36,583 bases of DNA, taken from assembly GCA_009784515.1 (NCBI GenBank), contig WRBN01000006.1, positions 1-36,583 on the forward strand, in the 5' to 3' direction. How positions within the stretch are numbered: the first letter of the stretch is position 1; every line of letters starts with the position of its first letter. This document shows positions 7,451 through 15,012 of the stretch, piece after piece. The position numbers and the translations under genes were made by a program. Source of the DNA: Spirochaetaceae bacterium (GTDB lineage: Bacteria > Spirochaetota > Spirochaetia > WRBN01). A model generated the notes under the pieces. It had not been told where the DNA came from, ran no database searches, and saw only the letters and a program-made list of their open reading frames with translations.

Positions 7451-7905
7451 CCGGCTAAGCTAATAATTTGCTCGCGCAGGCTGGCTACTTCGTTAAGATA
7501 GCTGGAGCTTTTAAATTGGGCAAAAAAGGCATTACAAGCTAGCATAGCTTTAAACAAAGCTCTTTCTTTATATAAAACATTATGCTGATAAATTACAGCC
7601 TGCTGGTACCAAGTGTAAACCTCTAGACGGCATAAAAAATCGTAAATATCGTGGTTAAATTTATGCACAACCGGCTGAGCTTTGGTCTTTTTTTTAGGTA
7701 AGCCGGCCCCAAAAGTTAAAGGAGTACGGTTAAAAATATCGGTAGCTTCTAGGATAAGCTGGGTATAGTAACCGGCCAGTTGTCCGGCGAACCTATCGGG
7801 GTGATAAGCAATAATAAAATCTTTTAATAACTTTCGCCGCTCGCCCATATTGGCGCACAAAAGCATTAAGGTTTTAAAGTTATTAAGGGTGGCTTGTTGC
7901 TCCAT
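7447..7905 (-). CDS. J-domain-like protein (152 aa)
   Basis: The segment LLKDFIIAYHPDRF (residues about 26-39) has the helix II - HPD - helix III signature of DnaJ J-domains, and YYTQLILEATDIFNRTPL supplies a helix III-like stretch. The first J-domain helix is replaced by a divergent N-terminus. The remainder (residues 75-152) is helical, with no zinc-finger or substrate-binding DnaJ domain. HPD is the motif that stimulates DnaK ATPase, so a specialised co-chaperone is possible; a chance HPD in an unrelated helical protein remains open. No ribosome-binding site or clear promoter is visible before the ATG. Convergent with the 6635 gene. Confidence 0.65.
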   Translation of the reverse strand: MEQQATLNNFKTLMLLCANMGERRKLLKDFIIAYHPDRFAGQLAGYYTQLILEATDIFNRTPLTFGAGLPKKKTKAQPVVHKFNHDIYDFLCRLEVYTWYQQAVIYQHNVLYKERALFKAMLACNAFFAQFKSSSYLNEVASLREQIISLAG

Positions 7906-7989
7906 AACTACTTTTTCGGAAAAGCCGTGAATAAAATTTAAATTTAATCATCTTTAACTAAAGAAGTTTTAAAAGATACCGATAAATAC

Positions 7990-8018
7990 TTGACAAAAAG
8001 CAAATTTGTCATTTTCTT
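7990..8018 (+). promoter_or_regulatory. Possible promoter of the YdeI-like gene
   Basis: A perfect TTGACA at 7990-7995 lies 17 bases before a poor -10 (TTTCTT, 8013-8018), with the ATG at 8026 seven bases on. The spacing is the same as at the other leaderless starts here. The -10 quality makes this tentative. Confidence 0.35.
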
Positions 8019-8025
8019 TATATTT

Positions 8026-8613
8026 ATGAACTACAATCCAAAGGTCAGCGAAGTTGTCTTTAACAAAAAGCAAAAATATGAAATAGAATTAAACTACCTG
8101 CGTAATATCGTTTTAAGCCTTCACTTTACAGAAGAGCTAAAATGGGGGCAAGCATGTTATTGTATTAACGGCAAAAATGTAGTGCTTATTGCTGCCTTTA
8201 AAGAGTACTTTGCTTTAATTTTTTTTAAAGGGGCTCTCTTAAATAACGATGCCGGCTTATTAACCAGCCAAACCGAAAAGGTGCAAGGCGGCCGTATTAT
8301 TAAATTTACCGGCTTAGATTACCTACGGCAGCACGAAAAAACCGTTAAAAACTATTTGCAAGAAGCCATCGAGGTAGAAGAGCAAGGCCTTAAAATACCC
8401 CAAGACATTACCACCCGATTACCCATACCGCCCGAGCTTAACGCCGTATTTAATAAAGACAGCCCCTTTAAAGATGCCTTTTGTAATTTAACGCTGGGCC
8501 GGCAGCGCGGCTACTTGCTTTATTTTAGTGATGCTAAGCAAAGTAAAACCCGTATAGACCGCATTAACCACAGCCGTGAGCGAATTTTTGCCGGCTTAGG
8601 ACTTCATGAATAA
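8026..8613 (+). CDS. YdeI/OmpD-associated family protein with DUF1801-like domain
   Basis: 195 residues from ATG 8026. A TTG start 36 bases upstream is possible but would lie in a TTGACA promoter box. The N-terminal half holds the DUF1801-type block FTEELKWGQACYCINGKNVV and IAAFKEYFALIFFKGALL; the middle has YLQEAIEVEEQGLKI; the C-terminus LTLGRQRGYLLYFSDAKQSKTR is the YdeI/bacteriocin-protection signature. Many bacteria encode this two-part protein; YdeI homologues are linked to peptide or bacteriocin tolerance in enterobacteria, but the molecular function is undefined. Convergent with rbgA across a long hairpin. Confidence 0.8.
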   Translation: MNYNPKVSEVVFNKKQKYEIELNYLRNIVLSLHFTEELKWGQACYCINGKNVVLIAAFKEYFALIFFKGALLNNDAGLLTSQTEKVQGGRIIKFTGLDYLRQHEKTVKNYLQEAIEVEEQGLKIPQDITTRLPIPPELNAVFNKDSPFKDAFCNLTLGRQRGYLLYFSDAKQSKTRIDRINHSRERIFAGLGLHE

Positions 8614-8618
8614 TGAAG

Positions 8619-8678
8619 AATTAAAAAGTAAAAATTAAGAAAGTCTATTTATTAATTCTTAATTATTACTTTTTAATT
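8619..8678. terminator. Long bidirectional hairpin between convergent genes
   Basis: Two 23-base arms (8619-8641 and 8656-8678) are complementary with a single mismatch around a 14-base loop. The arms are A/T-rich, giving T-runs on both strands. It probably terminates both the YdeI-like gene and rbgA, and overlaps the rbgA stop codon by 2 bases. Confidence 0.65.
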
Positions 8679-9486
8679 ACTCTGGGAGTTCCAATACAAT
8701 TTTACCTAGCTTGCCTGCCCGTAAATCTTTAAAAATGGCTAAGGCACCGGCTTCGGCATCATCGTTACGGCCAAGTTTAAGGGCTACCGCTGCGGCAAAA
8801 GTTAGGCCGTCTTCACTGCAATCAATATGGTAACGCTCTTTAAGCTGTCCGGCATAATGCTGGGACAAAAAGGGGTAAACTAAGCTAAAGGCCTCGCTTA
8901 CAATATATATTTCGTCTTTAATAGCCCCTAAAGCCGCTAAACGAGCGGCGGCTAGTTGGTCTTCTAGGTTAGGCCATAAAGTACCGGGACTATCGTATAA
9001 ATCGATTTGCCCCACTTTATACAGGGCCATATCACGGGTTACGCCGGGTTTATCGGCCACGTTCGCCTTTTTTTGGCGGGCTAAAGCATTAATCAAAGTG
9101 CTTTTACCGCAGTTAGGGATACCAACTATTAAAGCCTTCGGCCGCTCGGTCCGGCTTTGAGAGGCTTTTTTTTTCATAAAGCCGGTTATTTCGCCTTTCA
9201 GCCTATCCACATTGGTACGCGTTTTAGCCGAGAGCGGTAAAGCTTTTATTTTGTTACTTTCAAAATATTTAAGCCATTGCAATAATTTGGCGTTATCGGC
9301 TAAATCGGCTTTATTTAGCAAAATAAGGCGCGGTTTTTCACCGATAATTTGGTTTAACATAGGGTTACGGCTGCTTATGGGGGCACGCGCATCGACAATC
9401 TCCAGCACGCCGTGCACTTGGGTTACGGCCTCTGCCAGTTGTTGGCGGGTTTTATTCATATGGCCGGGAAACCAGTTGATAGACAT
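8677..9486 (-). CDS. rbgA: Ribosome biogenesis GTPase YlqF/RbgA
   Basis: A circularly permuted GTPase of 269 residues. The order is G4 NKAD (58-61), G5 SAK (86-88), G1 GIPNCGKS (122-129), G2 Thr in PGVTRDM (about 150) and G3 DSPG (165-168). The opening INWFPGHMNKTRQQL is diagnostic of YlqF/RbgA. The C-terminal helical ANTAR-like region is present, and length fits the family (about 280). RbgA assists a late step of 50S assembly in the cytoplasm. The promoter at 9493-9521 puts the transcript start at the ATG and there is no Shine-Dalgarno, so a leaderless mRNA is likely. Confidence 0.95.
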   Translation of the reverse strand: MSINWFPGHMNKTRQQLAEAVTQVHGVLEIVDARAPISSRNPMLNQIIGEKPRLILLNKADLADNAKLLQWLKYFESNKIKALPLSAKTRTNVDRLKGEITGFMKKKASQSRTERPKALIVGIPNCGKSTLINALARQKKANVADKPGVTRDMALYKVGQIDLYDSPGTLWPNLEDQLAAARLAALGAIKDEIYIVSEAFSLVYPFLSQHYAGQLKERYHIDCSEDGLTFAAAVALKLGRNDDAEAGALAIFKDLRAGKLGKIVLELPE

Positions 9487-9492
9487 ACCGTT

Positions 9493-9521
9493 AGTATACT
9501 GCTATTAATGAGCTGTGTCTA
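9493..9521 (-). promoter_or_regulatory. Promoter of rbgA, leaderless
   Basis: Minus strand: TAGACA (9516-9521), 17 bases, TATACT (9493-9498), then 6 bases (AACGGT) and the ATG. No ribosome-binding site fits between. Confidence 0.65.
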
Positions 9522-9561
9522 GCTTGGCTAGTAACGGACAACTATCCCTTTATAATTCCCA

Positions 9562-9597
9562 AATTCCCCTTTGTTTGTAATACCCGTAAGGGGGATT
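9562..9597. repeat. Inverted repeat in the rbgA / 5'-nucleotidase gap
   Basis: AATTCCCCTT (9562-9571) pairs with AAGGGGGATT (9588-9597), 10 bp with one G-T wobble and a 16-base loop. It is upstream of the nucleotidase promoter, so it is not in that leader. Role unknown. Confidence 0.4.
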
Positions 9598-9671
9598 ATA
9601 CATAACTTTTTCAACTTTAATTAAGGGGTATTAATATTTATAAGCCAAAGGTCAAAGATTTCAATTTTTAA

Positions 9672-9712
9672 TTGACAAAGGTTATTGACTAAATCAAAAT
9701 AAATCCTATAAT
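9672..9712 (+). promoter_or_regulatory. Promoter region of the 5'-nucleotidase gene
   Basis: The strongest promoter seen in the window: TTGACT (9685-9690), 16 bases, TATAAT (9707-9712). A second overlapping candidate is TTGACA (9672-9677), 17 bases, CAAAAT (9695-9700). The leader is about 30 bases and carries AGGGAG (9737-9742) before the ATG. Confidence 0.7.
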
Positions 9713-9748
9713 ACTATAGGTAACTCATAAATATATAGGGAGTTTACC

Positions 9749-11233
9749 ATGAAAAAACTAATTTTATTAGTTACAGCCGTCTTTATTATTAGCTGCGGAG
9801 CTAGTAATAATGCCAACTTCGATTTAATCATCTTTCATACCAACGATAGCCATGGGCGTGGGATAAGCACCGGTAATAATGTCATCAATTATGCTTTACT
9901 CGCCGGTTATGTAGAAAACTATCGGGCCGAAGGGGCCACGCTACTGCTAGATGCGGGCGATGCCATTGCCGGGTTGCCTACCGGTAACTTAGCGCGCGGC
10001 ACCAATGTGATAGAGGTAATGAACCTAGTGGGTTTTGATGCCATGACACTAGGTAACCACGAGTTTAACTGGGGAGCCGACCACGCTTTGTCGTTAATTG
10101 GCTTGGCCGATTTTCCTCTTGTGGCCGCCAATATTTTAGCTCCCAACGGCACACCTCCTTTTACCCCTTACATTATTAGAACCTTTGAGGGTGTACGCGT
10201 AGCCATTGTTGGCTTAGCCACCCCCGAAACCTTATTTAAAACTAACCCCGAAGGGATTATCGGTTATAGTTTTGTCGACCCTGTGGAAACTATGCGCGCC
10301 CTTATGCCGGCCTTAAACCGCGAGGCCGATATTATTGTTGCCCTTGCTCACTTAGGGCAAGAAGGGGCCGATACCAGCATTCGTTTAGCTACCGAAGTAA
10401 ACGGTATTAACCTTATCATCGATGGCCACGACCATGCTTTATTGCCCGAAGGCTTATGGGTAGGTAATACTTTAATTGTTTCTACCGGCGCTCATTTAAG
10501 TAATTTAGGTAAAGTTACCTTAACTATCGAAAACGGCCAACTAGCTAGCAGCCGTGCCGAACTTTTACCGCGCAGCGCCTTTGAAAGCGTGCCCGCTAAT
10601 GCCGCTATCGAGGCGATGTTTGCCCGTATTAATGCCGAAACTGCCGTTATTATGAACGAGATAGTAGCCAGCACCCCGATAGCCCTTAACGGCGAGCGCG
10701 CCGATGTACGTACCGGCGAAACTTTACTGGGCCAGTTAATTGCCGATAGTTTAATTGCCGAAACCGGCGCCGATATTGCCATTATGAACGGCGGCGGTAT
10801 CCGTGAGAGTATCCCGGCCGGACCTATCAGCAAAGGCCAAGTTATTACGGTATTACCTTTTGCCAACGATATTGTAACCATACGTATTAACGGCGCTACC
10901 TTAAGAAGGGCCTTAGAGCACAGTGCCGGCGTTTACCCCGAGCAAAGCGGCGGTTTTTTGCACCCGGGCGGTTTTAGCTATACCATTACTCCCAGCCAAC
11001 CGGCCGGCAGCCGTATTAGCAACGTTATGGTTAATGGCGTGGCCTTAAACGATAACTTTACCTACACCGTAGCCCTTGCCAACTTTTTAGCCAGCGGTGG
11101 TGATGGTTTTACTATGTTTGCCGATACCCCTTTAACCGGTATGTTTGCCAGCGATGAAGTTATTTTTATTAACTATTTACAAAGCGGTAATGCAGGCTTT
11201 ACTTTTAGCCCACGTATTACTTGGGTAAGGTAA
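9749..11233 (+). CDS. 5'-nucleotidase/UshA-type lipoprotein
   Basis: 494 residues. The lipobox FIISC puts the acylated Cys at residue 16. The metallophosphatase domain shows HTNDSHG (30-36), DAGD (68-71), LGNHEFNWG (101-109), LAHLG (199-203) and DGHDH (225-229), which together supply the two-metal site. The C-terminal nucleotide-binding domain has NGGGIRES (347-354) and the ASGGDGF stacking-loop motif (448-454). Family members hydrolyse nucleoside 5'-phosphates, or UDP-sugars, outside the cytoplasm for purine and phosphate salvage. All metal-ligand motifs are intact, so activity is expected; the precise substrate cannot be read. It has its own strong promoter and a terminator at 11247-11282, making it monocistronic. 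Confidence 0.93.
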   Translation: MKKLILLVTAVFIISCGASNNANFDLIIFHTNDSHGRGISTGNNVINYALLAGYVENYRAEGATLLLDAGDAIAGLPTGNLARGTNVIEVMNLVGFDAMTLGNHEFNWGADHALSLIGLADFPLVAANILAPNGTPPFTPYIIRTFEGVRVAIVGLATPETLFKTNPEGIIGYSFVDPVETMRALMPALNREADIIVALAHLGQEGADTSIRLATEVNGINLIIDGHDHALLPEGLWVGNTLIVSTGAHLSNLGKVTLTIENGQLASSRAELLPRSAFESVPANAAIEAMFARINAETAVIMNEIVASTPIALNGERADVRTGETLLGQLIADSLIAETGADIAIMNGGGIRESIPAGPISKGQVITVLPFANDIVTIRINGATLRRALEHSAGVYPEQSGGFLHPGGFSYTITPSQPAGSRISNVMVNGVALNDNFTYTVALANFLASGGDGFTMFADTPLTGMFASDEVIFINYLQSGNAGFTFSPRITWVR

Positions 11234-11246
11234 CCCAGATTATAAC

Positions 11247-11282
11247 AAAAAAGGGCTAGCCATTAGCGCTCAGCCCTTTTTT
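11247..11282 (+). terminator. Rho-independent terminator of the 5'-nucleotidase gene
   Basis: A perfect 11-bp stem AAAAAAGGGCT (11247-11257) / AGCCCTTTTTT (11272-11282) with a T-rich right arm, 13 bases past the stop. The A-rich left arm would make it work on both strands. Confidence 0.85.
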
Positions 11283-11351
11283 AAATTAAGTTCCTATTAT
11301 TGCAAATAGCTGCTGATTATCGGCATGGTATTCAATATTCCTTATTTATGT

Positions 11352-11357
11352 TATAGT
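11352..11357 (+). promoter_or_regulatory. -10 box of the manA-like gene, leaderless
   Basis: TATAGT followed by 6 bases (TAAACT) and the ATG at 11364; no Shine-Dalgarno. The -35 region (TATTCA at 11329-11334, 17-base spacer) is weak. Confidence 0.45.
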
Positions 11358-11363
11358 TAAACT

Positions 11364-12461
11364 ATGAAAGAGCTTTACTACTTAAATAATCCCGTTAAAA
11401 ACTATAGTTGGGGCCCCATAAACGGCCTTGTTCCCTTTACAGAAGAAGATGACCGGCCACAGGCCGAACTATGGTTAGGGGCGCACCACTTGGGCGAATC
11501 TGTAGTGATTAACGGCAAAAATAAAATCACTCTTAGTAAATTTATGAAACAAAATGCTATTTTAAAAGATACCGCCGGCTTGTCTTTTTTGCTAAAAGTT
11601 TTAGCCGTAGACGGCCCAACTGCCCTCTTTTTACACCCAAACAAAAGCCAAGCTAGGGTTAATTTTGGCCAAAATAAACTGTTTGTAGATAATAACGGTA
11701 AAGATAAATTAATTTGTGCCATCGATAACTTTAGCCTACTAGCCGGCATTAAAGAGGCCAAGCAGCTTTACCAAAGTTTTACCGGCTGCCACTCACAGGC
11801 TCTTAGCCACGAGCTGGCGGCTTTAAGCGGGCAATTAAACGAAGAAGGTGTTAAAACTTTTATCACCGGCCTTTTTAAGTTAGAGACTAAACGCCTTAAC
11901 CGTTTTATTGATGAAGTTCTGGCTAACCCGCATAATGAACTATTATGCAGTTATATTGAGCATTTAAGCCGGCTTTATCCTAATAGCATAGCGGCCTTAG
12001 CCCCGCTTTACCTTAATTTATTTACTTTGCAAGCCGGCGAGGCTCTCTATCTTACCGCCGGGCAGCCGCAGCTTTACCTTAACGGCCTAGCTTTAGAGCT
12101 AGGTGATAACAGCGACAACCAACTAACTTTTAGTAAAGATGAGCTAACTTTTAGTTGCCTAAACTTTGCACAACCTAAACCCCTTAGTGCCGATGATGAT
12201 AGCTTTTACCACTTTGATGCTACCAAAACTTTTAAACTACAACGGTTACAGCTTGATACCGATTATTTTATTAATGCCAAAAACTCTGCTCAAATTATGG
12301 TGTGTACCAAAGGTAAAGCTAGGCTTACGATGGTTAAGGGCAATAAGGCCGGCCAAAACGACAGTTATTTAATTAAGCGCGGCCAAAGTTTGTTAATCCC
12401 TTTTGCTGCCGGGGGCTATACCTTTAGCGGCAAGGGCGAATTTTACCTAGCGCATAGTTAG
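11364..12461 (+). CDS. manA: Mannose-6-phosphate isomerase homologue with degenerate metal site
   Basis: 365 residues with the type I phosphomannose isomerase layout: NYSWG (13-17), AELWLGAHHLG (34-44), FLLKVL (75-80), LHPNK (90-94), a helical insertion, then AGEALYLTAGQPQLYLNG and DNSDN (248-252). Type I enzymes interconvert mannose-6-P and fructose-6-P using a Zn ion bound by Gln, His, Glu and His (E. coli Q97, H99, E134, H255). Aligned by eye, only the first His survives (H91). Gln is F89, the Glu of the KPE motif is K115, the last His is Q236, and the active-site Arg of VLRAG is T255. The fold is clear but activity is doubtful; a regulatory or binding role, or altered chemistry, is possible. 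The gene is intact and leaderless. Confidence 0.8.
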   Translation: MKELYYLNNPVKNYSWGPINGLVPFTEEDDRPQAELWLGAHHLGESVVINGKNKITLSKFMKQNAILKDTAGLSFLLKVLAVDGPTALFLHPNKSQARVNFGQNKLFVDNNGKDKLICAIDNFSLLAGIKEAKQLYQSFTGCHSQALSHELAALSGQLNEEGVKTFITGLFKLETKRLNRFIDEVLANPHNELLCSYIEHLSRLYPNSIAALAPLYLNLFTLQAGEALYLTAGQPQLYLNGLALELGDNSDNQLTFSKDELTFSCLNFAQPKPLSADDDSFYHFDATKTFKLQRLQLDTDYFINAKNSAQIMVCTKGKARLTMVKGNKAGQNDSYLIKRGQSLLIPFAAGGYTFSGKGEFYLAHS

Positions 12462-12522
12462 CAAAATAGAAAAGCACTAAACCCTAAAAAACACATTTTA
12501 CGGTAAGCTTTTAATTAGGTTC

Positions 12523-13263
12523 TTAGATAACTTTAGCAATTAGCTGGATTGTATTAAAGTAGTTGCCGCCTTCTGCCGCCATCATATCCAAATCCCATTT
12601 TTCGTCTGGAACAGAAGGGTTCCGGGTGGCAAGGTATTCCTTCCAAGCTATATCGTGGCAAACCATTTCGCTTATGCTGATAATTTCTATGCCCTTGGCC
12701 TTACTCCATAAGTCTTTCCACCATTCAATACCACGAACAAACCTTGCAACCTCTGGAACACTCCAAAATGGTTGCATTTCCGGTGGAACATTGTCGCCAA
12801 AATCATATTTAAGCCCGGGAAAGGCCACGGCAATGTAGCCGCCTTTTTTAATGTAAGAGGTAAACTTTGGTAACATATCTTCATTATCACCAAACATATT
12901 GTAGGCGCCTACTGAAAAAATCACATCGAAATAATGCTTGGCAAAAGGTAAGAGCAAAGTTGCATCTATCATCATTGGAACGATTTTATCTGCAATGCCA
13001 AGTGATTGAAATCTCTCATAATTTTCGGTCGGGTCGGCATATAAATCGGCGGCAAAAACCTCTGCACCGTATTCTTGCGCCAAATACAACGACGACAAGC
13101 CCGGCCCGCAACCTAAATCGAGAATTTTCATATCCTTTGTGATGGCAAAATGCGAAGCCAATTCCTCCGCTTGCCGTATACCATTCGGGCCCCACATTGT
13201 AGATTGCAATAGGGCAAAATTTTTTTCATCGGCCATAAATTTATTTGAAAATGTATTACTCAT
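12523..13263 (-). CDS. Class I SAM-dependent methyltransferase
   Basis: 246 residues. Motif I is ILDLGCGPG (about 47-55), followed by the acidic end of strand 2 (EVFAADLY) and motif IV-like FDVIFSVGAYNMF; the helical lid has WGPNGIRQAEELA. This is the Methyltransf_11/25 fold, substrate unspecified. The C-terminal half (PFWSVPEVARF, IEWWKDLW) resembles small-molecule methyltransferases with an added substrate-binding section. Codons around motif I (CTC, TTG, TCG, GCG) differ from the TTA/CTT-rich usage of its neighbours, which may point to horizontal acquisition. GGGAG precedes the ATG. It lies just downstream of pstS on the same strand (17-base gap), so co-transcription is possible. Confidence 0.87.
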   Translation of the reverse strand: MSNTFSNKFMADEKNFALLQSTMWGPNGIRQAEELASHFAITKDMKILDLGCGPGLSSLYLAQEYGAEVFAADLYADPTENYERFQSLGIADKIVPMMIDATLLLPFAKHYFDVIFSVGAYNMFGDNEDMLPKFTSYIKKGGYIAVAFPGLKYDFGDNVPPEMQPFWSVPEVARFVRGIEWWKDLWSKAKGIEIISISEMVCHDIAWKEYLATRNPSVPDEKWDLDMMAAEGGNYFNTIQLIAKVI

Positions 13264-13280
13264 TATTTTTCTCCCTAAGC

Positions 13281-14090
13281 TTAGTTTATGGAGATAAAGC
13301 CTTGCATAGCTACCACACGCTGCCCTTCGGGGCTAAGCATCCAGTTAATAAAAAATTCCTGAAAGCTATCGGGTTGTATTGGTCCATTAGTTACTAAGTA
13401 AAGGTTACGCGAAATAGGATAGCTGCCATTGCGTATATTGGCTACACTAGGAGCAATCCCATTAACATCTAACACCACACCGCCTTGATTCCACGTTTGG
13501 TCGTAAAAGCCATGCCCTACGTAACCAATCGCTCCCGGTGTATTAGTTACCGTAGCTACTACATTACCGCTGCTGTTAGCTACTAAAACGTTACTGGCAA
13601 AATTTAAACGATAAGGCTGCATAACTAATTCGTTAAAACTGCCAAAGGTGCCCGAACCATCTTCACGGTTAACAACCTGAATAACCAAGTTAGCCCCGCC
13701 TATCTCGCTCCAGTTGGTAATATTCCCGGCATAAATATTAGCCAGCTGCTCGCTGGTAATGTTACTTACATTAGCGCTGCTATGCACAATAATAATCATA
13801 CCATCTATAGCAAAGGTGTGCGGCACAGCGCCCTGCGCCAGCTCGGCAGCATTTAAATCGCGGCTGGTACCGCCAACTAAAAAGGTCCCGCTAAGGGCGC
13901 CGGTTATCCCTGCACTACTCCCTTGCGCTTCGTAAACAATATGATACTCGGGATGGCCGGCACGAATAAACTCGGTAGCTACATCAAGTATAGGGGCTAA
14001 AGTGGTAGAGCCCCCAATGGTAAAGGTAGTGCCACTAGGCCGACACGCCAATAAAGCAGCAACAACTAACACAATAACCGCCTTTTTCAT
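13281..14090 (-). CDS. pstS: Phosphate-binding PstS-like lipoprotein
   Basis: 269 residues. The lipobox ALLAC gives acylated Cys16. The start of the mature domain, TFTIGGSTTLAPI, is the PstS phosphate-loop signature; QGSSAGITGALSGT, NREDGSGTFGSFNE (the SGT Arg/Ser/Thr phosphate cage) and GAIGYVGHGF follow in family order. PstS proteins capture phosphate outside the inner membrane for the PstCAB ABC transporter. No pstC, pstA, pstB or phoU lies next to it, so it would have to serve a transporter encoded elsewhere or another role. The promoter at 14148-14176 gives a leader of about 50 bases with GGAG before the ATG. Confidence 0.92.
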   Translation of the reverse strand: MKKAVIVLVVAALLACRPSGTTFTIGGSTTLAPILDVATEFIRAGHPEYHIVYEAQGSSAGITGALSGTFLVGGTSRDLNAAELAQGAVPHTFAIDGMIIIVHSSANVSNITSEQLANIYAGNITNWSEIGGANLVIQVVNREDGSGTFGSFNELVMQPYRLNFASNVLVANSSGNVVATVTNTPGAIGYVGHGFYDQTWNQGGVVLDVNGIAPSVANIRNGSYPISRNLYLVTNGPIQPDSFQEFFINWMLSPEGQRVVAMQGFISIN

Positions 14091-14147
14091 AACGTTACTC
14101 CATTTTTTTTAAATTTATGTCTATATTAAGCATATTTTATACCTACC

Positions 14148-14176
14148 ATTTAACACAAAACAGGCCGCTTTGTCAA
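14148..14176 (-). promoter_or_regulatory. Promoter of pstS
   Basis: Minus strand: TTGACA (14171-14176), 17 bases, TTAAAT (14148-14153). The predicted start is near 14141. The rest of the 233-base gap to 14324 is AT-rich, with no gene or clear structure. Confidence 0.55.
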
Positions 14177-14323
14177 GGCTATTTCGATATAAAATGCGAC
14201 ATTTAATAAAATAATTATTATTTTAGCATTATAACAATAATGATTGCCGATTTGTTTTTAGCTAATAAATAATACAGCGCCTATAGCCTCTTAAGGTACT
14301 TATTATTAAAACATATTAAATCT

Positions 14324-14710
14324 TTAGCCATTTTTAAGCCTTTGTTCTTCTTGTTCAATAGCTTTTTTAAGAGCCTCAAGAGCGGCAGGGACATCTTCTT
14401 TAGCTACCTTTAATAATCTCCGCTCCCTAACCCCATCATATTCATGAATAATTACATTACGCATATCGGTCATATCGCGCCAAAGAATATCTTTATATTT
14501 ATTTTGTATCTCCTCCGAAACACGATTAGCGGCTTCACCCGCTATCTCAAAGGTACGTTCTAAACCACGCATAACCAACTTAGAGTATTTTTCATCTATT
14601 TCTTTATTCTGCTGTAAAAGTATTTCATACTCGGCAGCATAGCCTACTCCTTCTGTAAGACTGGCTATCATATCTTTCATATATTGTATATGGCGTTTAT
14701 TCTTTTTCAT
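14324..14710 (-). CDS. HepT-like toxin (HEPN ribonuclease)
   Basis: 128 residues, all-helical HEPN fold. The catalytic RX4HXY motif is R84-NVII-H89-E-Y91 (MRNVIIHEY). The region LERTFEIAGEAANRVSEEI is typical of HepT (DUF86). HepT is the RNase toxin of HepT/MntA modules; in studied systems the antitoxin MntA AMPylates the Tyr of this motif and blocks activity. The start overlaps the stop of the antitoxin gene (ATGA), indicating translational coupling. The motif is complete, so an active toxin is plausible. The last 20 residues are a charged tail (KKAIEQEEQRLKNG). Confidence 0.9.
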   Translation of the reverse strand: MKKNKRHIQYMKDMIASLTEGVGYAAEYEILLQQNKEIDEKYSKLVMRGLERTFEIAGEAANRVSEEIQNKYKDILWRDMTDMRNVIIHEYDGVRERRLLKVAKEDVPAALEALKKAIEQEEQRLKNG

Positions 14711-15006
14711 GTGTAAATGGTATCCTCCAAAATATGAGCTTTAAATTCTTCACGTAAATCTTCTTCAAGATGCGGGTCGGTTTTAATCTCAAAGAGGGTT
14801 TGAAAGTCGCGATTAATACGAACTAACTCAAAAAGGCCAATATGGTCGGTATTATCGCAAAAGTAAACAATATCAATATCGCTCTGTTCCGTTTGTTCGC
14901 CCCGGGCATACGAACCAAATACTCCTATCTTGGTAATAAGATATTTTCGTTTAAACTCGGGAGCTGCTGCCCGTAAGGTTTCCAAAATTTCTTCGAGCGT
15001 TTTCAT
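14707..15006 (-). CDS. MntA-like nucleotidyltransferase antitoxin
   Basis: 99 residues of the minimal nucleotidyltransferase fold. GVFGSYARGEQTEQSDIDI carries the GSX10DXD signature (G31-S32 ... D43-I-D45), and the third acidic residue is probably within FEIKTD. This is the MntA/MNT family partner of HepT, an adenylyltransferase that inactivates the toxin. It precedes the toxin and overlaps it by 4 bases. The promoter 15013-15041 places transcription start at the ATG with no ribosome-binding site, so antitoxin translation starts leaderlessly while the toxin depends on coupling, a layout that would favour antitoxin. Confidence 0.92.
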   Translation of the reverse strand: MKTLEEILETLRAAAPEFKRKYLITKIGVFGSYARGEQTEQSDIDIVYFCDNTDHIGLFELVRINRDFQTLFEIKTDPHLEEDLREEFKAHILEDTIYT

Positions 15007-15012
15007 AACTTT

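Noticed and set aside
7990-8025. TTG start for the YdeI-like gene, adding 12 residues
   Set aside because: The extension is hydrophobic, not part of the family, and the TTG belongs to a TTGACA box correctly placed for a start at 8026.
14091-14323. Small gene or structured RNA in the 233-base gap before pstS
   Set aside because: Apart from the pstS promoter only AT-rich sequence with short chance palindromes is visible.
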